NCBI GenBank assembly: GCA_037176705.1
Contig: CM073899.1
Coordinates: 1,798,001-1,862,000 of the forward strand
Source: Molossus alvarezi
Taxonomy: Eukaryota > Chordata > Mammalia > Chiroptera > Molossidae
Length of the DNA stretch: 64,000 nt
Direction of reading: 5' to 3'
This document shows, piece by piece, positions 8,883-20,094 of the stretch. Position numbers and translations under genes: made by a program. The notes below the pieces were generated by a model that was not told the DNA's origin, did not search any database, and saw only the letters and a program-made list of their open reading frames with translations. Numbering within the stretch: the stretch's first letter is position 1; every line of letters begins with the position of its first letter.

Positions 8883-10990
8883 TCATGTTTTTGTTCTCAA
8901 TTTTAGAATTTGTAACGCAAAGTGTTCTTTTTGTATTTTTTGCAAGTTGTTGCTTAAGATTGTTTAATTTAGTTTGGAGTGTTGTGTTGAAGATTTTTCT
9001 TAATTAATGAATCTGCTTGTTGGCTTTCTTGTCGGAAAGAATTTTTATCTACTGAGATGTTTTGATTCCCTTTTTTTCTTGTTGTATTAGGTCTGTCTGA
9101 AGTACTCTGCAGTTTTCTGTTGATTTGGTGTTTTTTCAAAAAATTACTCTGGACTCGTAATGGCAAATGTCTACATATAAAATGAGACTTTCATGTGGCT
9201 AATCGGTTCTCTCTGTCTGAGTCCTTTCTGTTCCTTCACCAAACTACCATTCACTCAACGGGTAGCACCCTTTCTGATTTGTCTTCTCCTGTATCATGCC
9301 CTTTTTCTTTCTTTGAAAAAGAAATTTCTTTTTTCTTTTACATTCTTTCCCTTCACAACCAAGTCTCCAGCATGGGTCTCCCGTCCATATGTCCATTTTC
9401 ACCCCGAGGAGCAGTGATACAAAATGAGGGGAGTAAAATAAAATACTATACAAGCAAAGAACAAAGATAAGAAGAACATGTAAACTACCTAAGAGAATTT
9501 ACTGCTTGGATAAAATGGATAGAACGATGAGGTTTCATCACATAGGACCTAACACACCCAGCTCAAATACAAGCTGGATTTAGGATCTCTCTGCACAAAA
9601 AGGCCAGGCAGGGTTAATTCTGGGACCCTTTTCCAGGCCCGGCTTACTTTAAGTTGCACATTGCCGTACTGGATTTTGTTTTCAGAGGTACCCCATTTGT
9701 AGTATAGAACCCTGGAGCAGGGTGTTCTTATGGAGAAAATGGTAAAAACAGAAGATGTCCTCTTCTTGAAGGAGTGAGATCCACTTTCTCAGAATGTTCA
9801 CTTTCCTCCTCCCAGCCCTGAACCTGGGCTTTTCCTCTGCCTGATTTCGTAAAATCAGATCTAGGTTTACGAAGCTTCACTTTTATGACAACTCGGTGTT
9901 TTAGTACCGGGAGGAGCAGGGTCATAGAGGGAATGAGAGGACCGCCGGGCTGCCGTCATGGATGCCACTAAGATGGAAGTGCATTTAATTGGAGATAAAA
10001 TAATGAGCACATCGCAAGACTCCAGAGGAGCATCATCTTGATTGAAAATATCTTAACGTGAAATAAGAATCACAGAATGATTTTAGAGCAGGTATCGGAG
10101 CGATGATAATCTTAACACAGTCCGCCGGGTTCTTGGTGACTTTCCCAGGGGCCGCTGCAGCACGTCCTGGGGAGAATGTCGCAGAGCAGAGAGCTCCGTC
10201 CTGTCTTATTTCTGAGGACTCGACTCCTAGAACGTGGGCTCCCGCATCTGGGCAGCCGACATCGACGACCTTGAACAATGACCCTTGTGTTTCTACAGAT
10301 GCAGAAAGCTGGTGCCAGACCCCTGCTGTCACTCACAATCCAAACCACTTAATTGTATCCTTACTTGGGATGATACATGAAGGGAACTGGGTGGTGGAGC
10401 TAGGTTTTGATCCTTGTCATGGTCTCGTAGGTAACAAATTGCCTTGTTCAGAGTAAGCACCCGTATTGACTTGAGGGTGACTGTCATGTGACTTGTGATC
10501 AGAGTCTTCTTTAAGCAGACAGAACGATAGCGGGGCACGTACTTTCCTCCCCTTTACCTGTCCCACTTCACACACATACGGCGTCATACGTCACCCACAG
10601 AGACAGTGTTGGAAGCACAGGGTAAAAGACGAAATAAAATAAAAATATGTAAATAGGAGACTGGGAAGAACTTCCACTTCCGTTTTTGTCTGTTGACTCT
10701 CCAGTCAAGGAGAGGAGTGTCTCTCCCGCAGGCGGACACCCGTGAAGAACGCGCGAGCTTCCGCTGCCGCGCTCCCTGCAGCGCTGCGTGCTTCTGAATG
10801 GACGCGCGTTGGAAAGAGCGAAGGGGGAACCGTGTTGTCGCTCTTTCTGATGAACTTCTAAACTGTGAAGGTTTTGCCTCTCCTGGGATTTGGATTGAGG
10901 ATCCAGACCCTGGTTGGCTGTGCAGGCGCTGAGGGCATGTTGGATGAGGCTGTGGTGACCTCACTGGATTGGTCGTGTGCTTGGAAAGAA
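8883..10990. other. Unique; possible old L1 relic at left
   Basis: 8890-9170 is T-rich and may be reverse-strand L1 (AAGATTGTTTAATTTAG). 10090-10340 is GC-rich. 10340-10440 (GGTGGAGCTAGGTTTTGATC) faintly recalls MIR. Open frames up to 147 codons lack recognisable domains. Confidence 0.35.
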
Positions 10991-10993
10991 GTC

Positions 10994-11500
10994 TGCAGGG
11001 AAAGGTCAGCCTGGAGCAGATGTGCACAGAGAAAGGTCAGCCTGGAGCAGATGTGCACAGAGAAAGGTCGGCCTGGAGCAGATGTGCACAGGGAAAGGTC
11101 GGCCTGGAGCAGATGTGCACAGGGAAAGGTCGGCCTGGAGCAGATGTGCACAGGGAAAGGTCGGCCTGGAGCAGATGTGCACAGGGAAAGGTCGGCCTGG
11201 AGCAGATGTGCACAGGGAAAGGTCGGCCTGGAGCAGATGTGCACAGGGAAAGGTCGGCCGGGAGCAGGTGTGCACAGGGAAAGGTCGGCCGGGAGCAGGT
11301 ATGCACAGGGAAAGGTCGGCCTGGAGCAGGTGTGCACAGGGAAAGGTCGGCCTGGAGCAGATGTGCACAGGGAAAGGTCGGCCGGGAGCAGGTGTGCACA
11401 GGGAAAGGTCGGCCGGGAGCAGGTGTGCACAGGGAAAGGTCGGCCTGGAGCAGATGTGCACAGAGAACGGTCGGCCTGGAGCAGATGTGCACAGAGAAGA
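10994..11500. repeat. 31-bp minisatellite, 16 units
   Basis: The phrase CCTGGAGCAG or CCGGGAGCAG recurs every 31 bp from 11010 to 11475. Units fall into types ending AGATGTGCACAG or AGGTGTGCACAG. Because 31 is not a multiple of 3, each forward frame cycles through all phases and reads as a 31-residue repeat without stops; the reverse frames do likewise. This explains open frames of 150-318 codons here, which are not interpreted as proteins. Confidence 0.96.
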
Positions 11501-11512
11501 GGCAAGGGTGGT

Positions 11513-11635
11513 GCTTGACTGGGAGGGAGGGAGAGAGACAGATATGCGGAGACAGACAGAGAGTCAGAGAGACAGAGACACACCCAGAGACCGAGGCCGA
11601 GAGACAGAGACGCACACAGAGACGAGGCTGAGAGG
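11513..11635. repeat. Purine-rich GAGAC/AGAGAC low-complexity tract
   Basis: Irregular repeats of GGGA, AGAGAC and CACAGAGAC directly follow the 31-bp array and together extend the simple-sequence block. Confidence 0.85.
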
Positions 11636-12033
11636 CCAGGCTGGGTCTGCACTCGGCGCCCTGCTTCAGCCCCTGGCGCTGTGCAAACGCCCGCCTCCCC
11701 TGCCTCGCAGTGGTATTTGCACTTGTGAGCTCCCTCAGGTTTCTGCTGGCAGCCACCCAACAGTGCCGGCTTTGACAACACCCTGTTATTTCTGTGGTTT
11801 GAGAACCATTTCCGAGTGGAAAGGAGCTAAGGTCACAGGGGAGGATGAGGTCGCCCAGAGGACACCAGGCTGAGGAGCCAGCTGGAGACCGACCAACCCC
11901 GGGCGCTGGTCCCACGGCCGGAGGGGCTGTGTGGGAACTAAGACAAGCACTTGGGGGTAAACAATCACTCTCTTGTTTTTTCCCAAATACCACCTCATTT
12001 TCTGATGATACTTTTCTAACAAATAGAGTGGTT
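11636..12033. other. Unique GC-moderate sequence
   Basis: No recognised feature. It separates the minisatellite block from the next SINE. Confidence 0.4.
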
Positions 12034-12044
12034 AACCTTGAAAA

Positions 12045-12294
12045 AAATTTTTTTTATCCTCACTCGAGGACATTTTTCCATTTTTTTGTTCAGATAGAGC
12101 CGGAGGGAGGGAGAGGAAGAGAGAGAGAGAGAAACATCGACGTGAAAGGGACACATCGAGGGGCTGCCACCTGCACGACCAACCAGGGCCGGGGACAAAC
12201 CACAACTGAGGTACGTGCCCTTAGCGGGAACCAAACCCAGGTCTCTCTGGACCGCAGGCCGACGCTCTAACCGCTGAGCCAAACTGACCAGGGC
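12045..12294 (-). mobile_element. Ves SINE, class B
   Basis: Complement of the terminal stem-loop ATCCTCACTCGAGGAC, then GAGAAACATCGACGTGAAAG, GGGGACAAACCACAACTGAG, and head CCGCTGAGCCAAACTGACCA. Perfect TSD AACCTTGAAAA at 12034-12044 and 12295-12305. Confidence 0.95.
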
Positions 12295-12305
12295 AACCTT
12301 GAAAA

Positions 12306-12480
12306 TTTTTAAATATGAAAGAAATTCAACCTGTTAAAAATAGCTATCTGTTCTCTGTGCCCAGATATACCAGACTTTTTGATATATTTGCTTAAAATAG
12401 CTCTTTTTAAAGACATGATTTGTCAAAATCCAAGCCAAACTTTGTTTTAAAATATCATTTTAGACCAAATAATCTGTGTA
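12306..12480. other. AT-rich spacer
   Basis: No feature recognised. Confidence 0.4.
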
Positions 12481-13078
12481 TTTTTATTTATTTATTCAAT
12501 TCATTTTTGTTATAGACATTTCTCTTTTTTCCCCATTGACATCCTTCTCCCAATCCCACCCTGCCCCCAGCATTGTTGTCTGTGTCCATGGTCATGCTTA
12601 CGTGCATGTACATTCTGTGGTTTATCCCTTCCCTCCCGTGCCGCCCCCTCCTCTGAGCTTTGTCAGTCTGCTCCCTACTTTTATGTCTCTGGGTCTATGT
12701 TGTTCATCAGCTTGTTTTGTTCATTATATTCCACAAGTAAATGAGATCATGTGATACTTATCTTTCTCTGCTTGGCTTATTTCGCTTAGGATAATACTCT
12801 CCAGGTCCCTCCATGTCGTCTCAAAGGATAAGAAATCTTTCTTTCTTACAGCTGCATAGTACTCCATTGTGTGTATGTACCACTGCTTTTTTATCCATTC
12901 GTCCACTGATGGACACTTGGGCTGTTTCAGATCTTAGCTATTGTAAATAGTGCTGCTACAAACATGGGGGTGCATATATTCTTTCTGACTGGTGTTTCAG
13001 GCCTCTTAGGGTATATTCCTAGAAGTGGGATCACTGGGTCAAATGGCAGTTTCATTTTTAATTTTTTGAGGTAACAGC
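12481..13078 (-). mobile_element. 5'-truncated L1 3' end, joined to a SINE
   Basis: TTTTGTTATAGACATTTCTC, the CCCCATTGACATCC block and CATAGTACTCCATTGTGTG are the reverse complement of the L1 3' UTR and ORF2 end. The L1 stops at GAGGTAACAGCATAT and the 3' end of a Ves SINE starts immediately, without the SINE's A tail. Confidence 0.88.
12724..13060 (-). pseudogene. L1 ORF2 C-terminal remnant, frameshifted
   Basis: Two adjacent reverse frames carry the end of L1 ORF2. The upstream piece contains [19 protein letters not shown] and [15 protein letters not shown]. The downstream piece contains [29 protein letters not shown] and EISQAEKDKYHMISF. They sit in different frames around 12907-12927, where GGGCTGTTTCAGATC has lost a base relative to the GGGCTGTTTCCAGATC seen at 7508. 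The catalytic domains are absent, so this is a dead 5'-truncated copy. Confidence 0.85.
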
Positions 13079-13284
13079 ATATCTTCACTGATTTTAGAGA
13101 GAAAGGAAGGAGAGGCTGAGAGAGAGATAGAAACATTGATGAGAGAGAACACTGACTTGCTGCCTCCTGCATGCCCCCCACTGGGGATCGGGCCCACAAC
13201 CTGGGCATGTGCCCTGACCGGGAATCAAACCAGTGACCTCTTGATGCAGGGTCGACGCTCAATCATTGAGCCACACTGGCTGGA
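13079..13284 (-). mobile_element. Ves SINE, class A, without A tail at the L1 junction
   Basis: CTTCACTGATTTTAGAGAGA, AGAAACATTGATGAGAGAGA, CCCCACTGGGGATCGGGCCC and head CATTGAGCCACACTGGCTGG. The usual poly-T/TTTATTG start in this orientation is missing: the SINE body begins right at the L1 breakpoint. Confidence 0.88.
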
Positions 13285-14784
13285 CCTGCCTTTTTTCTTT
13301 ATATGCATCTGGTCACTCACTTCTCTGTCACCCCTTCGCTGCTACGTGGTGTGGTCACGCACATCCTTCCGCACACCGGGAAAGCCACTCTGGGCACGGT
13401 TACACGGCGTACCATGTCGATGCCCTGTGCTCACAGAATTCAGAAGTAACTTCTTCTCTACAGTGAACTATTTTAATTTTCTAATATTCATCCACATTTT
13501 TTTCTTACGTTTTAAGAGCTGTCTTTGCTTTGAAGCTGAAATTTGCATTCAGAGGCAGTGACGGCAGGTGACCAGGACACCCGGAGGGGACCGGCGCAGT
13601 GGCCTTCGATGGGTGAAGCGCTCATCCGTCAGAGACATCCTTTTAACTTCAAAGTTGTAAGCACAGCATTGCTACTTAAATAATTTCCCCACATAATAGT
13701 TTCCTAAAAAGTTGTAACCGCTCCACGTTTACTGCTGATTGGAGTCATTTGTGCGATTGTATCTGTGATTGATGCGTTTTAACGTTGTGATTGTTGGGCA
13801 GTTTTCTGACTTTGCCCATGACTGGCATTCCTGAGGCGCCGCTGTGTGGTGAGCGTCTGATCGCATAGCCCTGCGATGTTCACCTGAGTTTCTCTAAGGA
13901 CACGTTGGAAGAACACGGGTGTTCTCTCCTCTCGGGGAAGCATCCACACAAAGCAGTAATTCGCGGGGTCTGGGGCACTGTTGACAACATGACAACAGAC
14001 CCGACGGTTTTCAGAAGAAAATCACCAAGTTCCCATTTTATACTATAATGTAAGAAGGTCACTTGAAGGTTACATTGCTGAAGTTCCCAACCCCTCAGTG
14101 TGAAATCAGGAGCAGGTCGAAGACAAAGACAGAGGAGTGGCCAGGGGTCCGGGAAACCGAGCAGAGGGCGGTACCCGGAGGCCAGGGGAAGGGAGCTAGG
14201 CAGAGGGTGGGGAGGGGGTCAGGTCAGGCGAGTGCCCGAGGCGTCCGCATCACGAAGGACCCTAACCCTGACCTCATCGGGGCAGGTGGACATGTAAGTC
14301 AGAATCAAGGGGAGATGAAGAAAGTCACACCACATGGGGAGAATATGTTTTTCTGGGGGAATTAATTGTGAAGAAAAGGAGAAAGACGGGATAATATATG
14401 GAGGGATTTTTTTTTTTTATTAACATAGCAGAGATGGTTCTAAAACAAAGGTAATGAGTTAAAAGAGGGATCAGTAAAGATGCCAAGGGAAGATCTCTGA
14501 AGGGTTCAGGGCTTTGCTGAAGCAAAGGCCATGTTGGACGAATTACCTGGTTCTTCACCCAGCTGTAGGGGGAGGGGGTCACTGGAGAGGGACACCTTTG
14601 TGGGTGGAGGTGGGAAGTCGAGAAACTCGGTTTCTGTATTAGTTGTAATATAGGAAGACTCATTTTCTCTATCAGAGAAGGGCCTGGACCTGTGCGTGGG
14701 CATGGGGGTGGATGGGAGGGATGCAGGAACGTGTTCGGTGCCCAAGGCCGGCGAGTTTGCAGATGAGAATACAGGGGAGGGTTA
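13285..14784. other. Unique sequence, no gene recognised
   Basis: A mixture of AT-rich and G-rich stretches (14140-14260 is purine-rich). Open frames up to 112 codons have no recognisable domains. Confidence 0.4.
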
Positions 14785-15137
14785 TTATTTTATCTCATCT
14801 TTATTGCTGAATGTATTACAGATGTCCTCCCTTTGCCCCCGCTGGCCCCTGCTCCCCACTCCTGCCCCCTGCTGCCTTCCCCACACTGTTGTCCGTGTCA
14901 GCTGGTTATGCAGACATGCACAGTTCTTTGGTTTATCTCTTCCCACCCCCTCCCTTTCCCTTTGACGTTCATCAGTCTAACAAACAATTTGCACTTCGTA
15001 ATCCCTTCACCTGTTCACCCAGCCCCTCTCCAGCTGGCAACCAACACAAAGTTCTCTGTATCTATGTCTGTTTCTGTTCTGTTTGCTCATTTGTTTGCAG
15101 ATTCCATTGTTGACAGACATGTATTCATTGCATTTTG
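14785..15137 (-). mobile_element. HAL1/L1-like 3' UTR, truncated
   Basis: TTATTGCTGAATGTATTACA, the C-rich block, GTCAGTCTAACAAACAATTT-type wording and ATTCCATTGTTGACAGACAT match the 3' region of the fuller element at 20095-20500 on the same strand. It ends before ORF1, so it is a 5'-truncated insertion. Confidence 0.75.
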
Positions 15138-15796
15138 TGGGCTACTGACAACTTGAGGCCAGGTGTGACTTTCCCAGGGTGCTTAGTGCCGTGCAGGTTA
15201 GAGCAATGACTTCCAGACCCAGCACGGAGGACACAGAACCACACATGCGCGTGTGCCTAGGGAAAACCTGTACGTGGCGGTCACACGCCTGGTTGACACG
15301 GGATGACGATGCCGTGTCCCTGGGAGGCTGACGGCCCACATACATGGAGTGGGCGTGTCCTGGGTGGTGGGACCCAGTAACTTGCACAGTGGACTGCCAC
15401 AGTGCAGAGAGGTCAAGCGTTTTTAACGAAGAAAACGGTTTCCTTCCGAAGTTGTGAAAGGAGTGTGACTTGACAGGATGACAAGAGAATTGATTTTAAG
15501 ATCAACAGCACCGTTCGTGATTATTATTAGCTTGTTTGTTTTTTGAAAACAGTGTGAGATGTACCTAATTAATTAATCATGATCAGAGGCTCTGGGCAGT
15601 GTCGCAGGAAGACATTTCTTTGGCCAGCACATCCTAGCGGTGACTTGAAAATCACTCATTCCTGTCACGGAGGGAGGGGGGAACCGTGTTCCTGGGGTTG
15701 TGGTCCCCCGTGGGGAGCTGTGTGCACCTAAGTGCAGCCAGGGCAGTGGAGAGGCTGGATTCCCAATTTATTTAATATTAGCTTTAATTTAAAAAC
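15138..15796. other. Unique sequence
   Basis: No feature recognised. It is GC-moderate at left and AT-rich near 15490-15600. Confidence 0.4.
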
Positions 15797-15807
15797 AGAA
15801 ACATTCT

Positions 15808-16039
15808 GCCCTGGCCAGTTTGGCTAAGAGGTTAGAGTGTTGGCCTGCGGTCCAGAGAGACCCGGGTTCGGTTCCCGCTAAGGGCATGTACCTTGGTTGT
15901 GGTTTGTCCCCGGCCCTGGTGGGGTCGTGCGGGTGGCAACCACTTGATGTGTCCCTTTCATGTCAATGTTTCTCTCTCTCTTCCTCCCTCCCACTGTATC
16001 TGAACAAAAAAATGTCCTCGGGTGAGGATTAAAAAAAAA
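15808..16039 (+). mobile_element. Ves SINE, class B
   Basis: Head GCCCTGGCCAGTTTGGCTAA, B box GGTTCGGTTCCC, TGTCCCTTTCATGTCAATG, then ATGTCCTCGGGTGAGGAT and A tail. Perfect 11-bp TSD AGAAACATTCT at 15797-15807 and 16040-16050. Confidence 0.96.
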
Positions 16040-16050
16040 AGAAACATTCT

Positions 16051-16400
16051 AAGTTTTCCCTGTAGTCAGTCTTTATTGCCTCAACAGCTCTGCATTCCAC
16101 TTTAACTGTGGCATGGACGACATCGAAGTGGTAGTGAGCGCCACAGGTGTACCATTAATAGTATCTAATCAATAACTTGTATTCTCATTCAGAGAGGACT
16201 ATATTTTGGGTATATTGGGTTTAATAAATATGTCATCAAAACTAATTTTACCTGTTCATTTTCTGCTCTTAACTGTGGCTCCCAAAGGTTGGAAATTACT
16301 TCTATGCAGTAGATTTCTACTGGACAGAAGTAGTTTAGGGCTTGGTTGATCATAGCTGTCTTCTGGTAATTAAAAATACGTGAACATTAAAAGGGAGGCC
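16051..16400. other. Unique AT-rich sequence
   Basis: No feature recognised. Confidence 0.4.
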
Positions 16401-16880
16401 TTGCTCTAAGTGGAGTCAGGAGGCAAGAAGGAGAAGTCTCACCCAGGTGTCCCACCAGCCCCCAGGGGGGGGAGCACCGGGGAGCCTCCTCTCTGCCCAG
16501 AGCAGCTCAGCCCGAGCGAGCCTGCCTCTCCCCCTGGGGCCTCTCAGGGCGACAGGGACCCCTCCCAGGTCTATGAAGCAGCCTGTGGTCCGTGCTCCAG
16601 GGGCCGCTCAGAGCCAGGCGCTGCCCCAGGCTGGGGACACTGCGTGCCGGAGCCCGGGCCAGGCCGAGGGGAGGCCCTGCCTGAGGCTCAGCCCAGCTGG
16701 GGCAGGTGCCCTGTGGGGTGTGGGTGTCCTGCCCGGACGGTGGGCAGCACTGTAGCAGCTACAAGGGCACCGTCTCCAGGGGAAACGCAGCCTGAGAGGA
16801 GAGCCCGCCGCCTGGGTGAGCCCTCCACCCGCCGGGGCCGGCCCCTGGCTGGCCTGCGTCAGCCCCCCCCCACCCCGTTA
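16401..16880. other. GC-rich patch with long open frame, not called as gene
   Basis: The stretch is strongly G+C-rich with many CpG and CCCC/GGGG runs. A plus-strand frame of 191 codons (16410-16985) is open, as expected where stop codons are rare. Its translation is rich in P, G, R and A and shows no domain I recognise. A non-coding or regulatory island is equally possible. Confidence 0.35.
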
Positions 16881-17211
16881 GCGCAGCCGATAAAGGTGCA
16901 GTTTTCTCTTAATGACAGTTTGCACATTTTATTTTCTGTAGACAATGTTCGTTTCACACCACACCCCAGGCCAGAGTGCAGATGAAACAGAGAGACAGAG
17001 GGAGCCGCGTTCTGTTGTGTGGATGATTCTGTGCCGACACTTCACACCTGCTAACGGAACTCACAACCCTTCTGGGATCTTCTCACAACATTTCCCCGAG
17101 CCTCGAACTGCTTTCCCTTCGAGAAGCTTCTTTGTTATCATCACCCTCATGTGTCGGTCACCTCGACCCCAACCTTACATCCTCTTCTTTTGCCAGATGC
17201 TCCAATTTTAA
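16881..17211. other. Unique sequence
   Basis: No feature recognised. Confidence 0.4.
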
Positions 17212-17223
17212 AATTTGAGAATA

Positions 17224-17440
17224 GCCGGGCTGGTGTGGCTCAGTGGTTGAGCATCAACCCTGCACCAAAAGGCTGCCGGTTCGATTACCGGTCAGGGCAG
17301 GTGCCCAGGTTGTGGGCCGGATCCCCAGTGGGGGGCATGCAGGAGGCGGCCAATCAATGTTCTCTCTCGTCGATGTTTCTATCTTTCTCCCTCTCCCTTC
17401 CTCTCTGTCTAAAATCAATAAGGACAAATAATTAAAAATA
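17224..17440 (+). mobile_element. Ves SINE, class A
   Basis: Head GCCGGGCTGGTGTGGCTCAG, GGTTCGATTACC, GGGGGGCATGCAGGAGGCGG, CTCTGTCTAAAATCAATAAG and an A-rich tail. TSD AATTTGAGAATA (17212) and AATATGAGAATA (17441), one mismatch. Confidence 0.93.
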
Positions 17441-17452
17441 AATATGAGAATA

Positions 17453-17589
17453 ATCTGTCATGTCGAAGATTTTTCTTGTCAACTTTTACTAATGTATTTA
17501 GGAAACAAAGTTCTTTGTTTAAAATTATTATAGGTTACTAGGAAAATAAAAACTAAGGCAGCAGTGAGCAGCCAAGTTTCCAGAGTGGG
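17453..17589. other. AT-rich spacer
   Basis: No feature recognised. Confidence 0.4.
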
Positions 17590-18060
17590 GAAGCCTGGTG
17601 GTGTGTGTGTCTCCTGGTGTGTGTGTGTGTCTCCTGGTGTGTGTGTGTGTCTCCTGGTGGTGTGTGTGTATCTCCTGGTGTGTGTGTGTGTCTCCTGGTG
17701 GTGTGTGTGGGTCTCCTGGTGTGTCTGTGTGTCTCCTGGTGTGTGTGTGTATCTCCTGGTGGTGTGTGTGGGTCTCCTGGTGGTGTGTGTGGGTCTCCTG
17801 GTGGTGTGTGTGTCTCCTGGTGGTGTGTGTGTATCTCCTGGTCGTGGGTGTGGGTCTCCTGGTGGTGTGTGTGGGTCTCCTGGTGTGTCTGTGGGTCTCC
17901 TAGTGTGTCTGTGGGTCTCCTGGTGGTGTGTGTGGGCCTTCTGGTGGTGCGTGTGGGTCTCCTGGTGGTGCGTGTGGGTCTCCTGGTGGTGTGTTTGGGT
18001 CTCCTGGTGGTGTGTGTGTGTCTCCTGGTGGTGTCTGTGGTTTGCCTGGTGGTGTGTGTA
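17590..18060. repeat. GT-rich minisatellite (GTGTGTGKGTCTCCTGGTG)n
   Basis: About 22 units of 19-22 bp, each with CTCCTGG followed by a run of GT whose length varies. Sub-variants TCTGTGTGTC, GTATCTCC and GTGGGTCTCC are interspersed. No unit contains a stop in several frames on either strand, which gives open frames of 171-198 codons (VCVSPGG-like or THHQETH-like). These are artefacts of the repeat. Confidence 0.96.
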
Positions 18061-18496
18061 CCCCTCTTTCTCCACCTAGCAGCAAAGCACCCCAAGCATA
18101 GCAGTGAAGCTCATGACCCAGGAGTTGGGATTAGTGAAACTACATCTGAAGTCCTTCATCCTTTTAAACAAAAGTGAAGTGACTTTCTGGTCTAAGAGAG
18201 GATGACGGGGAAACAGAGACCAGAAGCCTCAGAGATATTATTTCTACAAGAAAACCCCTCGGCAGAGCCCTCCCATGTGGCCCGGCTGCCTCCCCTGTCC
18301 TAGCAGCAGAACACAGTTGCCGATGATGGAAGGAGAGACGTCCAGGGTTGTCCCCAGGTGTACGGCCTGTCAGAGCCATTGTTCTGAAACTGAGCTCAGA
18401 CACACACCTGTGGGACACAGCTGTTGGTCCTCTCCACCCCAAACCTGAGCGGTGCCACAGCTGCTGGGCCCTCGGTGCCAACCTTCTGCCAATTCC
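18061..18496. other. Unique sequence
   Basis: No feature recognised. Confidence 0.4.
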
Positions 18497-18510
18497 TGGA
18501 GCAACATATT

Positions 18511-18727
18511 AAAAACATTTTTTTTCTTTATTGATTTTAGAGAGAAAGGAAGGGAGAGGAAGAGAGAGAGAGAAATATCGATGAGAGAGAACATTGACTG
18601 GGCGCCTTCTGCACGCCCCCCACTGGGGATCAGGCCCACAACATGGGCATGTGCCCTGACCAGGATTGAACCAGCAACCTCCTGGTGCAGGGTCAGTGCT
18701 CCACCAGTGAGCCACACTGGCCGGGCA
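18511..18727 (-). mobile_element. Ves SINE, class A
   Basis: TTCTTTATTGATTTTAGAGA, ATATCGATGAGAGAGAACAT, CCCCACTGGGGATCAGGCCC, head AGTGAGCCACACTGGCCGGG. TSD TGGAGCAACATATT (18497) and TGGAGCTGACATATT (18728), one base inserted. Confidence 0.93.
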
Positions 18728-18742
18728 TGGAGCTGACATATT

Positions 18743-19537
18743 TGATGGTACAAACTGAATTTATTTAAAAGAAGATTACAAGATTGTAAGAATGAATAAA
18801 AATAATAATGACTTCATTTAAAGGACAGTTGTGACTTATTAATTACTAATTTTTAATCCATTTTCCAATGAGGCACATTTCAGTATCATTAGGTATACTA
18901 AAGGAAGTGATTGATTTCCTGAAGTCTTCTTAAGAATTAGCTAAATTGGGATAATATATTCTGGAATACATTCAGTGAATACTGCTAACGTGGTACTTTT
19001 GCAAACACAATGATGTGTGATTTAGGTTTCTTCATTTTATTACAAGAATGATAAAGTAACAAAGGCTGCTTTAATTAACAGCTCTGCAGGTCGGTGGTTA
19101 AAATGAAAATAAACTTTGAATACGTAGCTGGCCTCCTAAGAATCTTAAAAATAGCATCCGCAAAAAAAGGTGGGACGTGTGCTTATACTCTCCCCAGCTT
19201 GCTGACATGCTTTCTCACTGTCTCGCTGTTGAAAACAAATCTTGGCACCGACTATTAAAAGTATTCAACTCTTACAATAGCATTTTAAAAACATCCAGCA
19301 TAACAAAAATAATTGTTATAACATCTGTTTCTTTTTCAGTGAAATCCTGTTTCCAGGACCATCTGTAAAGCAGCTCAGCCATGGCAATAATTCAAATTCC
19401 CTACTTCTCCTTTTAAATTTGTATGCTCTTCTGAATACACAACTGTTAAATAACCACACTTTTAAAATCGTATCTATTTGAACATTAAGAGAAATACGTT
19501 TTTCTTTTTGAATCTTACCCATCCATTAAAACACTTA
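18743..19537. other. Unique AT-rich sequence
   Basis: No repeat family or coding feature is recognised. Short open frames only. Confidence 0.4.
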
Positions 19538-19770
19538 TCAAGTCGCACCTCCTTGAAGTGTGCCTTGTTTTATCGACCCTACACCTGATCTCCCAGCTTT
19601 ACATTTCTGCATCTCAGCTCCTCTCCGCACCTGCATAGTCTCACATACTCTCTACTGTTATGTGTGGGTAAGCCACCTATACTTAAAGCCCTTAAGGATA
19701 AGCTCCTTATGCTTCTACATCCCTTCAGCAGTGTCAGAAAGAGAGTGGGCATTCCAAAAATATTTGTCTA
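19538..19770 (+). mobile_element. L2 (LINE2) 3'-end relic
   Basis: CACCTCCTTGAAGTGTGCCT, GATCTCCCAGCTTTACATTT, GGATAAGCTCCTTATG and CCAAAAATATTTGTC follow, in order, the wording of the L2 3' end. Divergence is high, as expected for this age. Confidence 0.5.
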
Positions 19771-20094
19771 TTCCCAACAGACTATTCTCAGTTGGCTTTG
19801 AATCACGAAGGTATCTGCTGGTACCTGAGCTATTGGTAAGAACTATGTGTCTTCAAACTCTACACCAAGGAATCCAATGCGATAATTGGAGACAGTTAGC
19901 AGCATCTCACGGCCAAACCAGTTTGAACAATTTCTAAGAGAATTTTCTTGTGAAAGTCATGAGTTGATGAGTTGTGGGGTGGTTCCTTGGTGTTATTATA
20001 ATTGAGTCATTGTGGTCTCCAGGAGGCCTTGCATGGACTCCTTTCTTTCTACTTCTGGCTGTTGTACTATATCAAATACATTTTAAACTTTTTA
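19771..20094. other. Unique sequence
   Basis: No feature recognised. Confidence 0.4.

Noticed and set aside
10858..11993. Long overlapping open frames (up to 318 codons) with 31-residue repeats
   Set aside because: They are produced by a stop-free 31-bp minisatellite and are open in several frames on both strands. No independent coding signal.
16410..16985. 191-codon plus-strand open frame
   Set aside because: GC-rich low-complexity translation (P, G, A, R); no domain and no splice support.
17479..18177. Open frames of 171-198 codons (VCVSPGG-like, THHQETH-like)
   Set aside because: Artefact of the GT/CTCCTGG minisatellite; stops are excluded by the repeat unit.
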